From Brevundimonas sp. SL130 (GTDB lineage Bacteria; Pseudomonadota; Alphaproteobacteria; Caulobacterales; Caulobacteraceae), in the NCBI RefSeq assembly GCF_026625805.1, contig NZ_CP113064.1:496001-560000 (forward strand): a stretch of 64,000 nt of DNA. Reading direction: 5' to 3'. Position numbers and translations under genes: made by a program. Below the pieces are notes generated by a model. It was not told where the DNA came from and ran no database searches. It saw nothing but the letters and a program-made list of their open reading frames with translations. This document shows, piece by piece, positions 36,377 through 45,765 of the stretch (positions are counted from its first letter, which is position 1; the number at the start of each line of letters is the position of its first letter).

Positions 36377-36874
36377 ATGATACGCCGTACGGCGGCCTCG
36401 GCCGCCTTAGTTTGCCTTTGCCTTGCCGGTTGCGACGACCGGTCGAAGGCCGAACAAGCGCCCGTTGAGGCCGCTGCCGCCGCCCCGCGTGAAAAGACCG
36501 CGCCGGCCGTCACCGACGCGCCGGCGACGCCCGAGCCTGCAGTCGCCGTTCCGGCCGCGCCGGGTGCGCCGGCCTACGCCGCCCTCTATCCCGGCGCCGC
36601 CCTGGACCAGCCCGCGACGACCGCTGCGGGACCGGACGGCGAAGGCGGGTTGGTGACCTTCACGACCGCCGCCACCCCCGACGATGTGGTGGCCTTTTAT
36701 CGCACCCGCGCCGAGGAAGCGGGCCTGACTTCGGTCATGGGCATGAACCAGGGCGACGCCCGCGCCTATGGGGCGGCCGGCGGTCAGGCGGGATCCGCCA
36801 ATCTGCAGGTGGTGGCGGCGCCGGGCGAAGGCGGCGCAACCTCGGTGCAGCTGAGCTGGAGCGCGGGGCTTTGA
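36377..36874 (+). CDS. Lipoprotein of unknown function
   Basis: 165 residues from ATG 36377 (MIRRTAASAALVCLCLAGCD), with a lipobox CLAGC. An Ala/Pro-rich linker of about 50 residues precedes a small domain (GGLVTFTTAATPDDVVAFYR, ARAYGAAGGQAGSANLQVVA) that resembles domains placed after lipoprotein linkers in Caulobacterales. The stop overlaps the start of the next gene as TTGA, so the two are co-translated. Confidence 0.7.
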   Translation: MIRRTAASAALVCLCLAGCDDRSKAEQAPVEAAAAAPREKTAPAVTDAPATPEPAVAVPAAPGAPAYAALYPGAALDQPATTAAGPDGEGGLVTFTTAATPDDVVAFYRTRAEEAGLTSVMGMNQGDARAYGAAGGQAGSANLQVVAAPGEGGATSVQLSWSAGL

Positions 36875-37683
36875 AGGCGGTCGCCGCCCTGGGCGCGGCG
36901 ACTCTGGTCCTGACCCTTTCGACGGGCTGCGCGCCGGCCGCTCGGCCTTCGCCCTCGCCGATCTTCATCGCCGTCGACCAGGGCTATCTGGCGCCGGACG
37001 CGCTGGTGCGGCTGGCCGGGGCGATCCCTTCGACGCCGGTCACGGGGTCGGCTCAGGATCTGACCGATCACGCCGCCTCGGCGGGTTTCGTCGCGCTCGA
37101 GGATTCGGATCGCTGGCTGCTGGCCACCGCCCATGCCGAACTGCGCCCGCCGCTGGCTCTGCAGCATTTCGACTGCGCCCTGGGGGTCCGTCTGGGATCG
37201 GCTGAAACCCCGGCCCTGGATCGGATGGCGGCGCGGGCCTTTCATGACGCTCGCGCGGCGGCGGCTCTGGCGGGTGCGCGTGGTCAAAGGGCGCGACCGG
37301 TGGCCGAGGATCCCGCACGCCGCGCCTGTCAGACCCTGACCCCGGAGGCCCGGCGCAGTTCGGCCTATCCGTCGACGGCGGCGGTGGTGGGAACCGTCTA
37401 TGCCGAGGCCCTGGCCCGGATTTCCCCGCAACAGGCCGGGCCGGCGCGCCGGATCGGCCATGAGATCGGCGTCAGTCGCCTGGTCTGCGCCATGGACTAT
37501 CCCAGCGATGTGGCCGCGGGCGAGGCCCTGGGTCGGGCCGTCATGGCCGAGATCGCGGCCACCCCCGCCTTCCAGGCCGAGGTCGTCGCCGCGCGCGCCG
37601 AGATTGAGGCCGCACGCGCGACCGGGCGGACCAACCCCGGCTGTGCGGCGGAACGCGCGGCCCTGGCGGTTCGCCTGCCCTGA
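36871..37683 (+). CDS. PAP2/class A acid phosphatase-like lipoprotein without catalytic histidines
   Basis: 270 residues from a TTG at 36871. Lipobox LSTGC near residue 20. The fold positions of class A acid phosphatase (KX6RP, PSGH, SRX5HX3D) can be aligned: GQRARPVAED for the first, SSAYPSTAAVVG for the second and SRLVCAMDYPSDVAAG for the third. The second motif reads PSTA, not PSGH, and the third has Asp in place of the His nucleophile. It is thus probably a non-catalytic relative. Paired with the upstream lipoprotein. Confidence 0.7.
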   Translation: MKAVAALGAATLVLTLSTGCAPAARPSPSPIFIAVDQGYLAPDALVRLAGAIPSTPVTGSAQDLTDHAASAGFVALEDSDRWLLATAHAELRPPLALQHFDCALGVRLGSAETPALDRMAARAFHDARAAAALAGARGQRARPVAEDPARRACQTLTPEARRSSAYPSTAAVVGTVYAEALARISPQQAGPARRIGHEIGVSRLVCAMDYPSDVAAGEALGRAVMAEIAATPAFQAEVVAARAEIEAARATGRTNPGCAAERAALAVRLP

Positions 37684-37728
37684 CATCCCGCACTTGCGAA
37701 ACGGCGCAGGCTCGGCCCTATTGGCGAG

Positions 37729-39657
37729 ATGACGCCTCGGGGGATGCATCTAATGCGGCTGGCCTTGTTGTTGACGGCCCTGGCGGCGGCGCTGGGCCTG
37801 GCCGCGATCACGACTCAGACGCCCCGGCCCGCGCCGGCGAGCGCCCGTTCTGCGGATTTCTCGGCGGAACGGGCCATGGCGGATGTGCGGGTCATGGCGC
37901 GCTCGCCCCGCCCGGTCGGTTCGACCGATCACGCCCTGGTCCAGACCTATCTGTATGGCCGGATGGCCCAGCTGGGCCTGTCGCCCAGACTTCAGGCCGG
38001 CGCCCTGTCGCCTGCGGCGGTGAAACGGATCGAGGATCGGGGCGAAACGGTCGAGGGTCTGTCGGTGGTCAATCTGGTCGGCGTCCTGCCGGGCCGTAAC
38101 CCCAGTCTGCCGCTGGTGGTGATGATGGCCCATTACGACAGCGTGCCCGGCTCGCCGGGCGCGGCGGACGACGCCAGCGGCGTGGCGGCGGTGCTCGAGG
38201 CCGTGCGGGCGATCAAGGCGCGGGGGCCGGCCGAGCGGGGCTTGATCATCCTGCTGACCGACGGGGAGGAGCTGAACCTGGACGGGGCGCGGGCCTTCTT
38301 CAGCGAACATCCGCTGCGTCATCGGGTCGGGGCGGTGGTGAACCTGGAGGCGCGCGGCGGCGGCGGTCGGGCCATGATGTTCGAGACCGGTCCCGGCAAC
38401 GCCCAGACCATTGATCTGTATGCGCGGGCGACGCGCCGGGCGGACGGCGGGCCGTCCAGCAACGCCCTGGCTGTCTTCGTCTATCGGCTGATGCCGAACG
38501 GGACCGATTTCACCATCGCCGCCGACCGGGGTCTGGCCGGGGTCAATCTGGCCTTCATCGGCCGCCCGGCCCAGTATCATTCGCCCGGCTCGACTCCCGA
38601 TGCCCTGGATCAGGGCAGTGTGCAGCATATCGGATCCCAGGCGCTGGAGACGGCCGACGCCCTGGTGCGGGCGCCGGTCCTGCCGAAAGCCACGCACAAC
38701 GCCGTCTATGCCGACATCTTCGGCCTGGGGCTGCTGCGGCACGGACCGGACGCGGGCTGGGGTCTGCTAGGCCTGGCCTTTGTGCTGACCGGTTTCGCCG
38801 CCTGGGGGGCGCGCCACGCCACGGGTCTGACCTGGAGACAGGGGGTGAAGGGCTTCACCGGCGGGCTGTGGCTGCTGAGCGCGGGCGTGGTCGTGGCCCA
38901 GGCGGCGCGAGTCCTGGCCGGGCCGGTCGGCGAGCGGATCGACTCGTCCGAGATCTACTACATGATGCTGCGTCGCCTGCCGTGGATGGAAGCGGGCGTG
39001 GGGCTGGCCGTGCTCGGGGCGATGTTCGCTCTGATCGCCGGGCGCGCCCTGATCGGACGGCGGCTGCTGGCGGGCGTTGTCGCGGCGGCGGCCGCGCTGG
39101 CGACGGCCATGGGCGGGTTCAATCCCGTGGTGCTGGGCACGGCCGGAATCGCGGTGGTGCTGAGCCTGTGGCCGGGCGGCGAGGATGAGACGGCCTGGGG
39201 CGGCTGGCTGGGCGCGATCATGCTGGTTTTGACCCTGGGGGTTCTGGTCCAGGCCGTGGCGCCCGAGGCGGCCCTGCTGTTCGTCTGGACGGGCTTGGCG
39301 GCCGCCTTCGCCGCGGCCCTGGCGGCGGTGATCGGCGCGCGGCTGGAGCGGTGGGCGGCTCTGGCGCCGGCGGCTGTGGTCACGGTCGTCGTCGGCGGCT
39401 GGCTGGCGGGATTGGGCCATTTCATCTTTCTCGGCGTGGGGATGGACCAGCCGGGCGCGCTGGGCCTGATCGCCCTGCTGATCCTCGCCCTGGCTCGCCC
39501 CTTGGCGCCCGCCAGGCTGGACGCGTCCGGAACGGCCAATCCCGCCGTCCACACCCTCGCGGGTCTGGCGGCGGCCGTGCTGATCCTCGGCTGCGGCCTG
39601 TCCATGGCGGCCGGCCATGCCGAACCGGCGTCAGCGGTCGATGTGGCTGTTCCTTGA
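37729..39657 (+). CDS. M28-family metallopeptidase with C-terminal membrane domain
   Basis: 642 residues from ATG 37729; ATGs at 37744 and 37753 are alternatives. An N-terminal hydrophobic anchor or signal (LMRLALLLTALAAALGLAAI) is followed by an M28 aminopeptidase domain: zinc-site His/Asp in MMAHYDSVPGSPGAADDASG, Glu pair in LLTDGEELNLDGA, Glu in VVNLEARGGGG and His in PAQYHSPGSTPD. From about residue 340 come eight or so membrane helices. This architecture resembles the ER metallopeptidase 1/Pff1-like group. The active site should face the periplasm. Confidence 0.85.
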   Translation: MTPRGMHLMRLALLLTALAAALGLAAITTQTPRPAPASARSADFSAERAMADVRVMARSPRPVGSTDHALVQTYLYGRMAQLGLSPRLQAGALSPAAVKRIEDRGETVEGLSVVNLVGVLPGRNPSLPLVVMMAHYDSVPGSPGAADDASGVAAVLEAVRAIKARGPAERGLIILLTDGEELNLDGARAFFSEHPLRHRVGAVVNLEARGGGGRAMMFETGPGNAQTIDLYARATRRADGGPSSNALAVFVYRLMPNGTDFTIAADRGLAGVNLAFIGRPAQYHSPGSTPDALDQGSVQHIGSQALETADALVRAPVLPKATHNAVYADIFGLGLLRHGPDAGWGLLGLAFVLTGFAAWGARHATGLTWRQGVKGFTGGLWLLSAGVVVAQAARVLAGPVGERIDSSEIYYMMLRRLPWMEAGVGLAVLGAMFALIAGRALIGRRLLAGVVAAAAALATAMGGFNPVVLGTAGIAVVLSLWPGGEDETAWGGWLGAIMLVLTLGVLVQAVAPEAALLFVWTGLAAAFAAALAAVIGARLERWAALAPAAVVTVVVGGWLAGLGHFIFLGVGMDQPGALGLIALLILALARPLAPARLDASGTANPAVHTLAGLAAAVLILGCGLSMAAGHAEPASAVDVAVP

Positions 39658-39706
39658 TGCGTCAGAATCGGACGTAGGTTCGGATGTTCTCATTTGTTCT
39701 CGATGA

Positions 39707-39721
39707 GAACATCTTGTGAAC
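39707..39721 (+). promoter_or_regulatory. LexA (SOS) box upstream of recA
   Basis: GAACATCTTGTGAAC is GAAC-N7-GAAC, the complement of the GTTC-N7-GTTC box used by alphaproteobacterial LexA. Additional GTTC/GAAC half-sites surround it (ggttcgga, atgttctc, tgttctcgatgagaac), giving a cluster from 39678 to 39726, about 80 bases before the recA start. Confidence 0.8.
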
Positions 39722-39802
39722 CAGAACAAACCGTGCACATAGTCGGTCTCACAAACGGGGGCGGGTCCATGGCGGGTCTCTCCCAAGCTTCTGACGGGAA
39801 TC

Positions 39803-40903
<1,101 letters not shown>

Positions 40904-40976
40904 CGACCGTCTCGCCTTCCTAGACACTCCGTCGCCCCAAGCGACCCGCCACCGACCCCGCGAGGGGCGGCGGAGC

Positions 40977-41011
40977 GACCCGTCCGACCTCGTGTCGGAC
41001 GGGTCTTTTTT
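40977..41011 (+). terminator. Rho-independent terminator after recA
   Basis: Perfect 12-bp stem (gacccgtccgac / gtcggacgggtc) followed by six T. Confidence 0.93.
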
Positions 41012-41038
41012 GGGCCGTGTCGCGAGGGCCGGCCGTCT

Positions 41039-41473
41039 TCAGCAGTCAATGACGGTCAAATAGTCAGGATCGACGCGGGCGATCCTCTGCATGACGGCGT
41101 CGCGCGAGACGAGGGGGATCCGCATGACCCGCGCCGTCGCCATCAGGAAACAGTCCCGTGGATCCCTGTGCCCCGTCCGCGTCACCACATCGGCGGACTC
41201 CAGGGCGATCCTTTGTCGGATGGGGGTGATCCGGGCCCCGGTGGCCTGGACGGCCTCTCGAAACCAGGTCTTGGGCGACAGAACGCCGAGATCAGGCCGG
41301 TTCGCCTGGACCGACTTTTGCGCGGCGACGCCGAGTTCCCACGCCGTTACGGGCGACACATAGAGACGATCCTCAGCCTGGGCGTCGGCAATGGCGACGA
41401 GGGCGGCGTCTGAAAGAGGCGTCGTGCCTGAAACCAGCCAGTAGAGAACGTGCGTATCGAGGAGCGCGCTAAT
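41039..41473 (-). CDS. PIN-domain toxin (VapC-like) with no canonical start codon
   Basis: In register the protein would start ISALLDTHVLYWLVSGT at an ATT (41473), where ATG would be expected, giving 144 residues. The only codons between this ATT and the preceding antitoxin stop are GCC CTT TCC. The four PIN acidic residues are present: Asp in LLDTHVL, Glu in VTAWELGVAA, Asp in HRDPRDCFLMATA and Asp in LVSRDAVMQ. A GTG at 41359 would lose the first Asp. It is either initiated at ATT or silenced by a start-codon mutation. Partner: the gene at 41483. Confidence 0.7.
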   Translation of the reverse strand: MSALLDTHVLYWLVSGTTPLSDAALVAIADAQAEDRLYVSPVTAWELGVAAQKSVQANRPDLGVLSPKTWFREAVQATGARITPIRQRIALESADVVTRTGHRDPRDCFLMATARVMRIPLVSRDAVMQRIARVDPDYLTVIDC

Positions 41474-41482
41474 GGAAAGGGC

Positions 41483-41677
41483 TCAGTCGTGAGAGAGGCG
41501 GCTGGGCTTGGGGCGCGCCTTTGAGACCTGTTCGAAGATGGGCTTGGTCAGGTCCACCTCGGGTCGTAGGGCAAGCTTCCCCTGCAGCGCGCCGAGACCG
41601 TGCACCTGGACCAGGCGTCCAGACCGCGTATCGCGAACCGTCTTCGACGGCGATGAGGCTGGAAACACGTGTGCCAT
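41483..41677 (-). CDS. Probable antitoxin of the PIN-domain toxin
   Basis: 64 residues from ATG 41677 (MAHVFPASSPSKTVRDTRSG). It sits directly upstream of the PIN gene on the same strand, with nine bases between its TGA and the ATT of the toxin. VRDTRSGRLVQVHGLG and VDLTKPIFEQV resemble small proteins seen next to PIN toxins; I know of no clear family name. It likely binds the near-palindromic sequence at its own start. Confidence 0.55.
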   Translation of the reverse strand: MAHVFPASSPSKTVRDTRSGRLVQVHGLGALQGKLALRPEVDLTKPIFEQVSKARPKPSRLSHD

Positions 41678-41688
41678 ATTCCGAATAT
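41676..41688 (-). promoter_or_regulatory. Palindrome at the antitoxin start (possible operator)
   Basis: ATATTCCGAATAT is a near-perfect 13-bp palindrome overlapping the antitoxin start codon. It is a typical place for toxin-antitoxin autoregulation. Inference from symmetry and position only. Confidence 0.45.
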
Positions 41689-41750
41689 AGCGCGTTCGAA
41701 CGCCGATCTCCAGTTTCAGGCCTTTCAATCGGCTCAAACCAAAACGGGCG

Positions 41751-41768
41751 ACCCGAAGGCCGCCCGTT
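41751..41768 (-). terminator. Terminator at the end of the fadA-fadB operon
   Basis: On the minus strand the stem aacgggcg...cgcccgtt with a TTCG-containing loop is followed by ttggttt. It lies 26 bases after the fadB stop. Confidence 0.7.
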
Positions 41769-41794
41769 CCGTCGTCTGACGATGTCGTCGCCGA

Positions 41795-44005
41795 TCAGGC
41801 GGCGGCCTTCTCCGGGGCGAACTTGCCGTAGAAGGTCTCGTTCTTGGCGGCCATGTCGCGCAGCAACTGCGGGACCTTGAACCGGTCGCCGTAGGTCGCG
41901 GCCAGACGGTCCGCCGTCTCGACGAACTTGGCCAGGCCGACGCCGTCGATCATGCTGATCGGGCCGCCGGTCCAGGGCGCGAAGCCCCAGCCCAGGATGG
42001 CGCCCAGGTCGGCCTCACGCGGGTCGTCGATGACGCCCTCTTCCCAGCAACGCGCCACTTCCACCGCCTGGCGATACAGCAGGCGCGTCTTCAGCTCGTC
42101 GATCTGGGCGAAGGCGGTCGCCTCCTCGGGCTTGTCGATGCCCTTGGTGGTCGGCGCCAGGTCGCTCAGCCCCTTCCAGATCGTCTTGGGCTTCTGATCA
42201 TAGTCATAGAAGCCCTTGCCGTTCTTGCGGCCGAAGCGTCCGTCTTCGACCATCTTGGCGACGATGTCGGCGCCTTCCGACGGGACGTATTTGTCGCCCA
42301 GGTCCAGCGCCGTCTGTTTGGCGATCTTGTAGGACAGGTCCAGGGCGACGTCGTCGTGCATCTCCAGCGGGCCGCGCGGCATGCCGGTCATGCGGCCGAC
42401 ATTGTCGATCAGGGCCGGGCCGTAGCCTTCTTCCAGCATCGCCATGCCTTCCAACAGGAAGGTGGAGAAGCAGCGCGAGGTGTAGAAGCCGCGGCTGTCG
42501 TTGACGACGATCGGGGTCTTCTTGATCTTCAGCACATAGTCCAGCGCCTTGGCGATGGCGGCCTGACCCGTCTTTTCGCCCAGGATGATCTCGACCAGCA
42601 TCATCTTGTCGACGGGCGAGAAGAAGTGGATGCCGATGAAGTCTTCGGGCCGGACGCTGGCCTCGGCCAAGCCGGTGATCGGCAGGGTCGAGGTGTTGGA
42701 GCCAAAGACGGCGCCCTCGACCAGCTGGGCCTCGGCGCGCTTGGTGACGTCGGCCTTGATCTCGCGGCTTTCGAACACGGCCTCGACCACCAGGTCAGAC
42801 CCCTTGATGTGGTCATAGTCGGTCGTCGCCGTGACCAGGGCCAGGGTGGCGTCATACTTGTCCTGCGTCATCTGACCGCGCGACAGACGCTTCTTCAGCA
42901 GCTCCTCGACATGGGCCTTGCCCTTGTCGGCGGCTTCCTGGGTCTGGTCGATCAGCACCGTCTCGATGCCGGCCATGACCTGCACATAGGCGATGCCCGC
43001 GCCCATCATGCCCGCGCCCAGGACCGAGACCTTCTTCGGGTCCGACTTGGGCACATCGGCCGGACGCACGGCGCCCTTGTCCAGCTCCTGCTTCGATAGG
43101 AACAGGCTGCGGATCATGGCCTGGGCCTGCGGCGTCATCAGGGTCTTGATGAAATAGCGGGTCTCGATGCGCAGGGCCGCGTCCATCGGAACCTGGGTTC
43201 CCTCGTAGACGGCCTTCATCAGGTTCAGCACGGCCGGATAGTTGCCGTAGGACTGTTTGCGCAGCATGGCGTTGCCGACCATGAAGTTCTGGATGCCGGC
43301 CGGGTGATAGGGGCCGCCGCCGGGCAGTTTGAACGACTTGTCGTCCCACGGCTGCACGGCCTTGCCGCCCGACTCGACTTTGGTCTTGATCCAGGTCTTG
43401 GCGGCCTCGACCGACTGACCCTTCTCGACCACCTCATGGACGATGCCTGCGCCCTTGGCGTCGTTCGGACGGAAGGACTTGCCCTCGCTCATGGCCATCA
43501 TGGCGTTTTGCACGCCGACCAGGCGGGTCAGGCGCTGGGTGCCGCCGCCGCCGGGGAAGAGGCCGACCTTGATCTCGGGCAGGCCCAGCTGGATCTTGTT
43601 GTCGTTCTCGACCACGCGATAGTGGCAGGCCAGGGTGAACTCCAGCCCGCCGCCCAGGGCCAGGCCGTTGATCGCCGCCGCCACCGGCTTGCCGCAGGTC
43701 TCCAGCGCGCGGAAGGCGCCGTTCAGCTTCCAGCCGGCGTCGAACGCCTTTTGCAGGTCGCCGCCGCCCGACAGCACCCCGCCGGCCATGTCGCCCAGGT
43801 CCGCGCCGGCGCAGAAGCCCGACGCCTTGCCTGAGGTGATGACGGCGCCCTTGATGGTCTCGTCGGTCTTGATCCGTTCGACCAGTTCCGGGATCTCGGC
43901 CATGACCGCGCTGGTCAGGGTGTTCATCGAACGGCCGGGGACGTCGAAGGCGATGACGGCTATGCCGTCCGCGTCGATGTCGATCTTGAAGTTTTCCATA
44001 GTCAT
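41795..44005 (-). CDS. fadB: Fatty-acid oxidation alpha subunit: enoyl-CoA hydratase/3-hydroxyacyl-CoA dehydrogenase
   Basis: 736 residues. The N-terminal crotonase domain ([39 protein letters not shown]) hydrates enoyl-CoA. From about residue 325, an NAD-binding Rossmann domain ([19 protein letters not shown]) and the dehydrogenase core ([36 protein letters not shown]) oxidise 3-hydroxyacyl-CoA. It could equally be named fadJ. It starts ten bases after fadA and shares its promoter. Confidence 0.93.
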   Translation of the reverse strand: MTMENFKIDIDADGIAVIAFDVPGRSMNTLTSAVMAEIPELVERIKTDETIKGAVITSGKASGFCAGADLGDMAGGVLSGGGDLQKAFDAGWKLNGAFRALETCGKPVAAAINGLALGGGLEFTLACHYRVVENDNKIQLGLPEIKVGLFPGGGGTQRLTRLVGVQNAMMAMSEGKSFRPNDAKGAGIVHEVVEKGQSVEAAKTWIKTKVESGGKAVQPWDDKSFKLPGGGPYHPAGIQNFMVGNAMLRKQSYGNYPAVLNLMKAVYEGTQVPMDAALRIETRYFIKTLMTPQAQAMIRSLFLSKQELDKGAVRPADVPKSDPKKVSVLGAGMMGAGIAYVQVMAGIETVLIDQTQEAADKGKAHVEELLKKRLSRGQMTQDKYDATLALVTATTDYDHIKGSDLVVEAVFESREIKADVTKRAEAQLVEGAVFGSNTSTLPITGLAEASVRPEDFIGIHFFSPVDKMMLVEIILGEKTGQAAIAKALDYVLKIKKTPIVVNDSRGFYTSRCFSTFLLEGMAMLEEGYGPALIDNVGRMTGMPRGPLEMHDDVALDLSYKIAKQTALDLGDKYVPSEGADIVAKMVEDGRFGRKNGKGFYDYDQKPKTIWKGLSDLAPTTKGIDKPEEATAFAQIDELKTRLLYRQAVEVARCWEEGVIDDPREADLGAILGWGFAPWTGGPISMIDGVGLAKFVETADRLAATYGDRFKVPQLLRDMAAKNETFYGKFAPEKAAA

Positions 44006-44015
44006 TCGCTCCGGA

Positions 44016-45221
44016 TCAGACGCGTTCGATGACGGTGGCGGTGCCCATGCCGCCGCCGATGCACAGGGTGATCAGGGCCGTCGACTTGTTCGAGCGTTCC
44101 AGCTCGTCCAGGGCGATGCCGGTGATCATGGCGCCGGTGGCGCCCAGGGGGTGGCCCATCGAGATGCCGCCGCCGTTCACATTCATCTTGGCGTGGTCGA
44201 TGTTCAGGGCCTGCATGTAGCGAAGCACGACGGCGGCGAAGGCCTCGTTCAGCTCCCACACGTCGATGTCGTCGGGCGTCATGCCCAGCTTGCCCAGCAG
44301 TTTGCGGGTCACATATTCCGGGCCGGTCAGCATGATCGACGGCTCCGAGCCGATCGAGGCCCCGCCCAGGATCTTGGCGCGCGGCTTCAGGCCCAGGGCC
44401 TTGCCGGCTTCCAGCGAACCGATCAGCACGCCGGCCGAACCGTCGACGATGCCGGACGAGTTGCCGGGGGTGTGGACGTGGTTGACGCGCTCGACCTCGG
44501 GGTAGCGCTGGTTGATCACGCTGTCGAAGGCCATTTCACCCATCATGGTGAAGGAGGGGTTCAGGCCGCCCAGGGTCTGCATGTCCGTGTTCGGACGAAT
44601 GGTCTCGTCGCGGTCCAGGATGGTCAGGCCCAGCTGGTCCTTGACCGCCAGAACCGAGTTCTTGAACCGGCCCTCGGCCCAGGCCTGGGCCGCGCGCTTG
44701 TGGCTCTCGACCGAATAGGCGTCCACGTCGTCGCGGCTGAAGCCGTATTTGGTGGCGATCATGTCCGCCGACACGCCCTGCGGCACGAAATAGGTGGGGA
44801 AGGCCGACGACGGATCGGTGGGCCAGGCGCCCATGTCCGAACCCATGGGCACGCGGCTCATGACCTCGACTCCGCCGCCGACGGCGAAGTCGGCCTCGCC
44901 GGACTTCACCTTGGCGGTGGCCATGTTCACGGCTTCCAGGCCCGAGGCGCAGAAGCGGTTGACCTGAACGCCCGCCGTATATTGCGACCAGCCGGCCGAC
45001 AGAACCGCCGTGCGGGCGATGTCGGCGCCGAGTTCGCCCACGGGGGTGACGCAGCCCAGGATGACGTCGTCGACCTTGGAGGTGTCCAGGTCGTTGCGGT
45101 CGCGCAGGGCCTCCAGAACCTGGGTCGCCAGGCTGAGGCCGGTGATCTCGTGCAGCGAGCCGTCCTTCTTGCCCTTGCCGCGCGGGGTGCGGACGGCGTC
45201 GTAGATATAGGCGTCAGCCAT
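44016..45221 (-). CDS. fadA: Acetyl-CoA C-acyltransferase (3-ketoacyl-CoA thiolase)
   Basis: 401 residues. The acyl-accepting Cys lies in [19 protein letters not shown] near residue 90; the active-site His is in [18 protein letters not shown] and the second Cys in [14 protein letters not shown] at the C-terminus. It cleaves 3-ketoacyl-CoA to acetyl-CoA in beta-oxidation with the FadB product. First gene of the fadA-fadB operon. Confidence 0.94.
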   Translation of the reverse strand: MADAYIYDAVRTPRGKGKKDGSLHEITGLSLATQVLEALRDRNDLDTSKVDDVILGCVTPVGELGADIARTAVLSAGWSQYTAGVQVNRFCASGLEAVNMATAKVKSGEADFAVGGGVEVMSRVPMGSDMGAWPTDPSSAFPTYFVPQGVSADMIATKYGFSRDDVDAYSVESHKRAAQAWAEGRFKNSVLAVKDQLGLTILDRDETIRPNTDMQTLGGLNPSFTMMGEMAFDSVINQRYPEVERVNHVHTPGNSSGIVDGSAGVLIGSLEAGKALGLKPRAKILGGASIGSEPSIMLTGPEYVTRKLLGKLGMTPDDIDVWELNEAFAAVVLRYMQALNIDHAKMNVNGGGISMGHPLGATGAMITGIALDELERSNKSTALITLCIGGGMGTATVIERV

Positions 45222-45328
45222 GGGCGTGTGTCTCCATTTTGATCCCGGCGCTCAAGGTCCGCCGAATGGGCGAACGTCTCGCGACCTTGGGGGAAGGACG
45301 GGTCTAAGCTCGGACGTCAAGAACCCTA

Positions 45329-45347
45329 CGTTTACGTCAACGTCAAG
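45329..45347 (-). promoter_or_regulatory. Possible LiuR/MerR-type operator upstream of fadA
   Basis: On the minus strand, cttgacgttgacgtaaacg resembles TTGACGT(T)-ACGTAAA motifs described for the MerR-type regulator LiuR of branched-chain and fatty acid catabolism. It lies about 108 bases before the fadA start, in the otherwise empty 262-base gap 45222-45483. The match is by memory of the consensus and should be treated as tentative. Confidence 0.45.
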
Positions 45348-45483
45348 TAATAAGCCGCGTGACCGGCTGCGGCGACGGGGCCGCACAAATCCAGATGGGG
45401 TCGGGTCGGAGGTCGCGCCAGCTATAAAGGCGCACAAAGACGCCGGCCGCGACCGTCACGGTCGGGCCGGCTCGGGCCGTGCG

Positions 45484-45705
45484 TCAGCGGGGCGGAATAC
45501 GGCTGGCGCCGCCGGTGATGCGGCAGGCGTATTCGGTCTCAGGCCGGCCGCTTTGCAGACCGGTCGGGGTCAGGATGCCCTGACGCTCGGTGCAGGTGGC
45601 CTCAAGCCGCTTGAGGTCTTCCTGATAGGTGTTCGTCTGGCCGGTCGAGGCGCAGGCGGTCATCAGCGGTGCAGTCATCAGGATGGCGGCGAATATCTTG
45701 CGCAT
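45484..45705 (-). CDS. Small lipoprotein, unknown function
   Basis: 73 residues: MRKIFAAILMTAPLMTACAS with lipobox LMTAC, then a short domain with two further Cys (LEATCTERQGIL, EYACRITGGAS). It follows the sugar dehydrogenase gene by about 60 bases on the same strand. Family not recognised. Confidence 0.7.
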   Translation of the reverse strand: MRKIFAAILMTAPLMTACASTGQTNTYQEDLKRLEATCTERQGILTPTGLQSGRPETEYACRITGGASRIPPR

Positions 45706-45765
45706 GGTGTCTCCTGTTCACGCAAAGCCTCGGCTTTGCGGTCCTGCCCCCCGGCGTCCCGCAGA

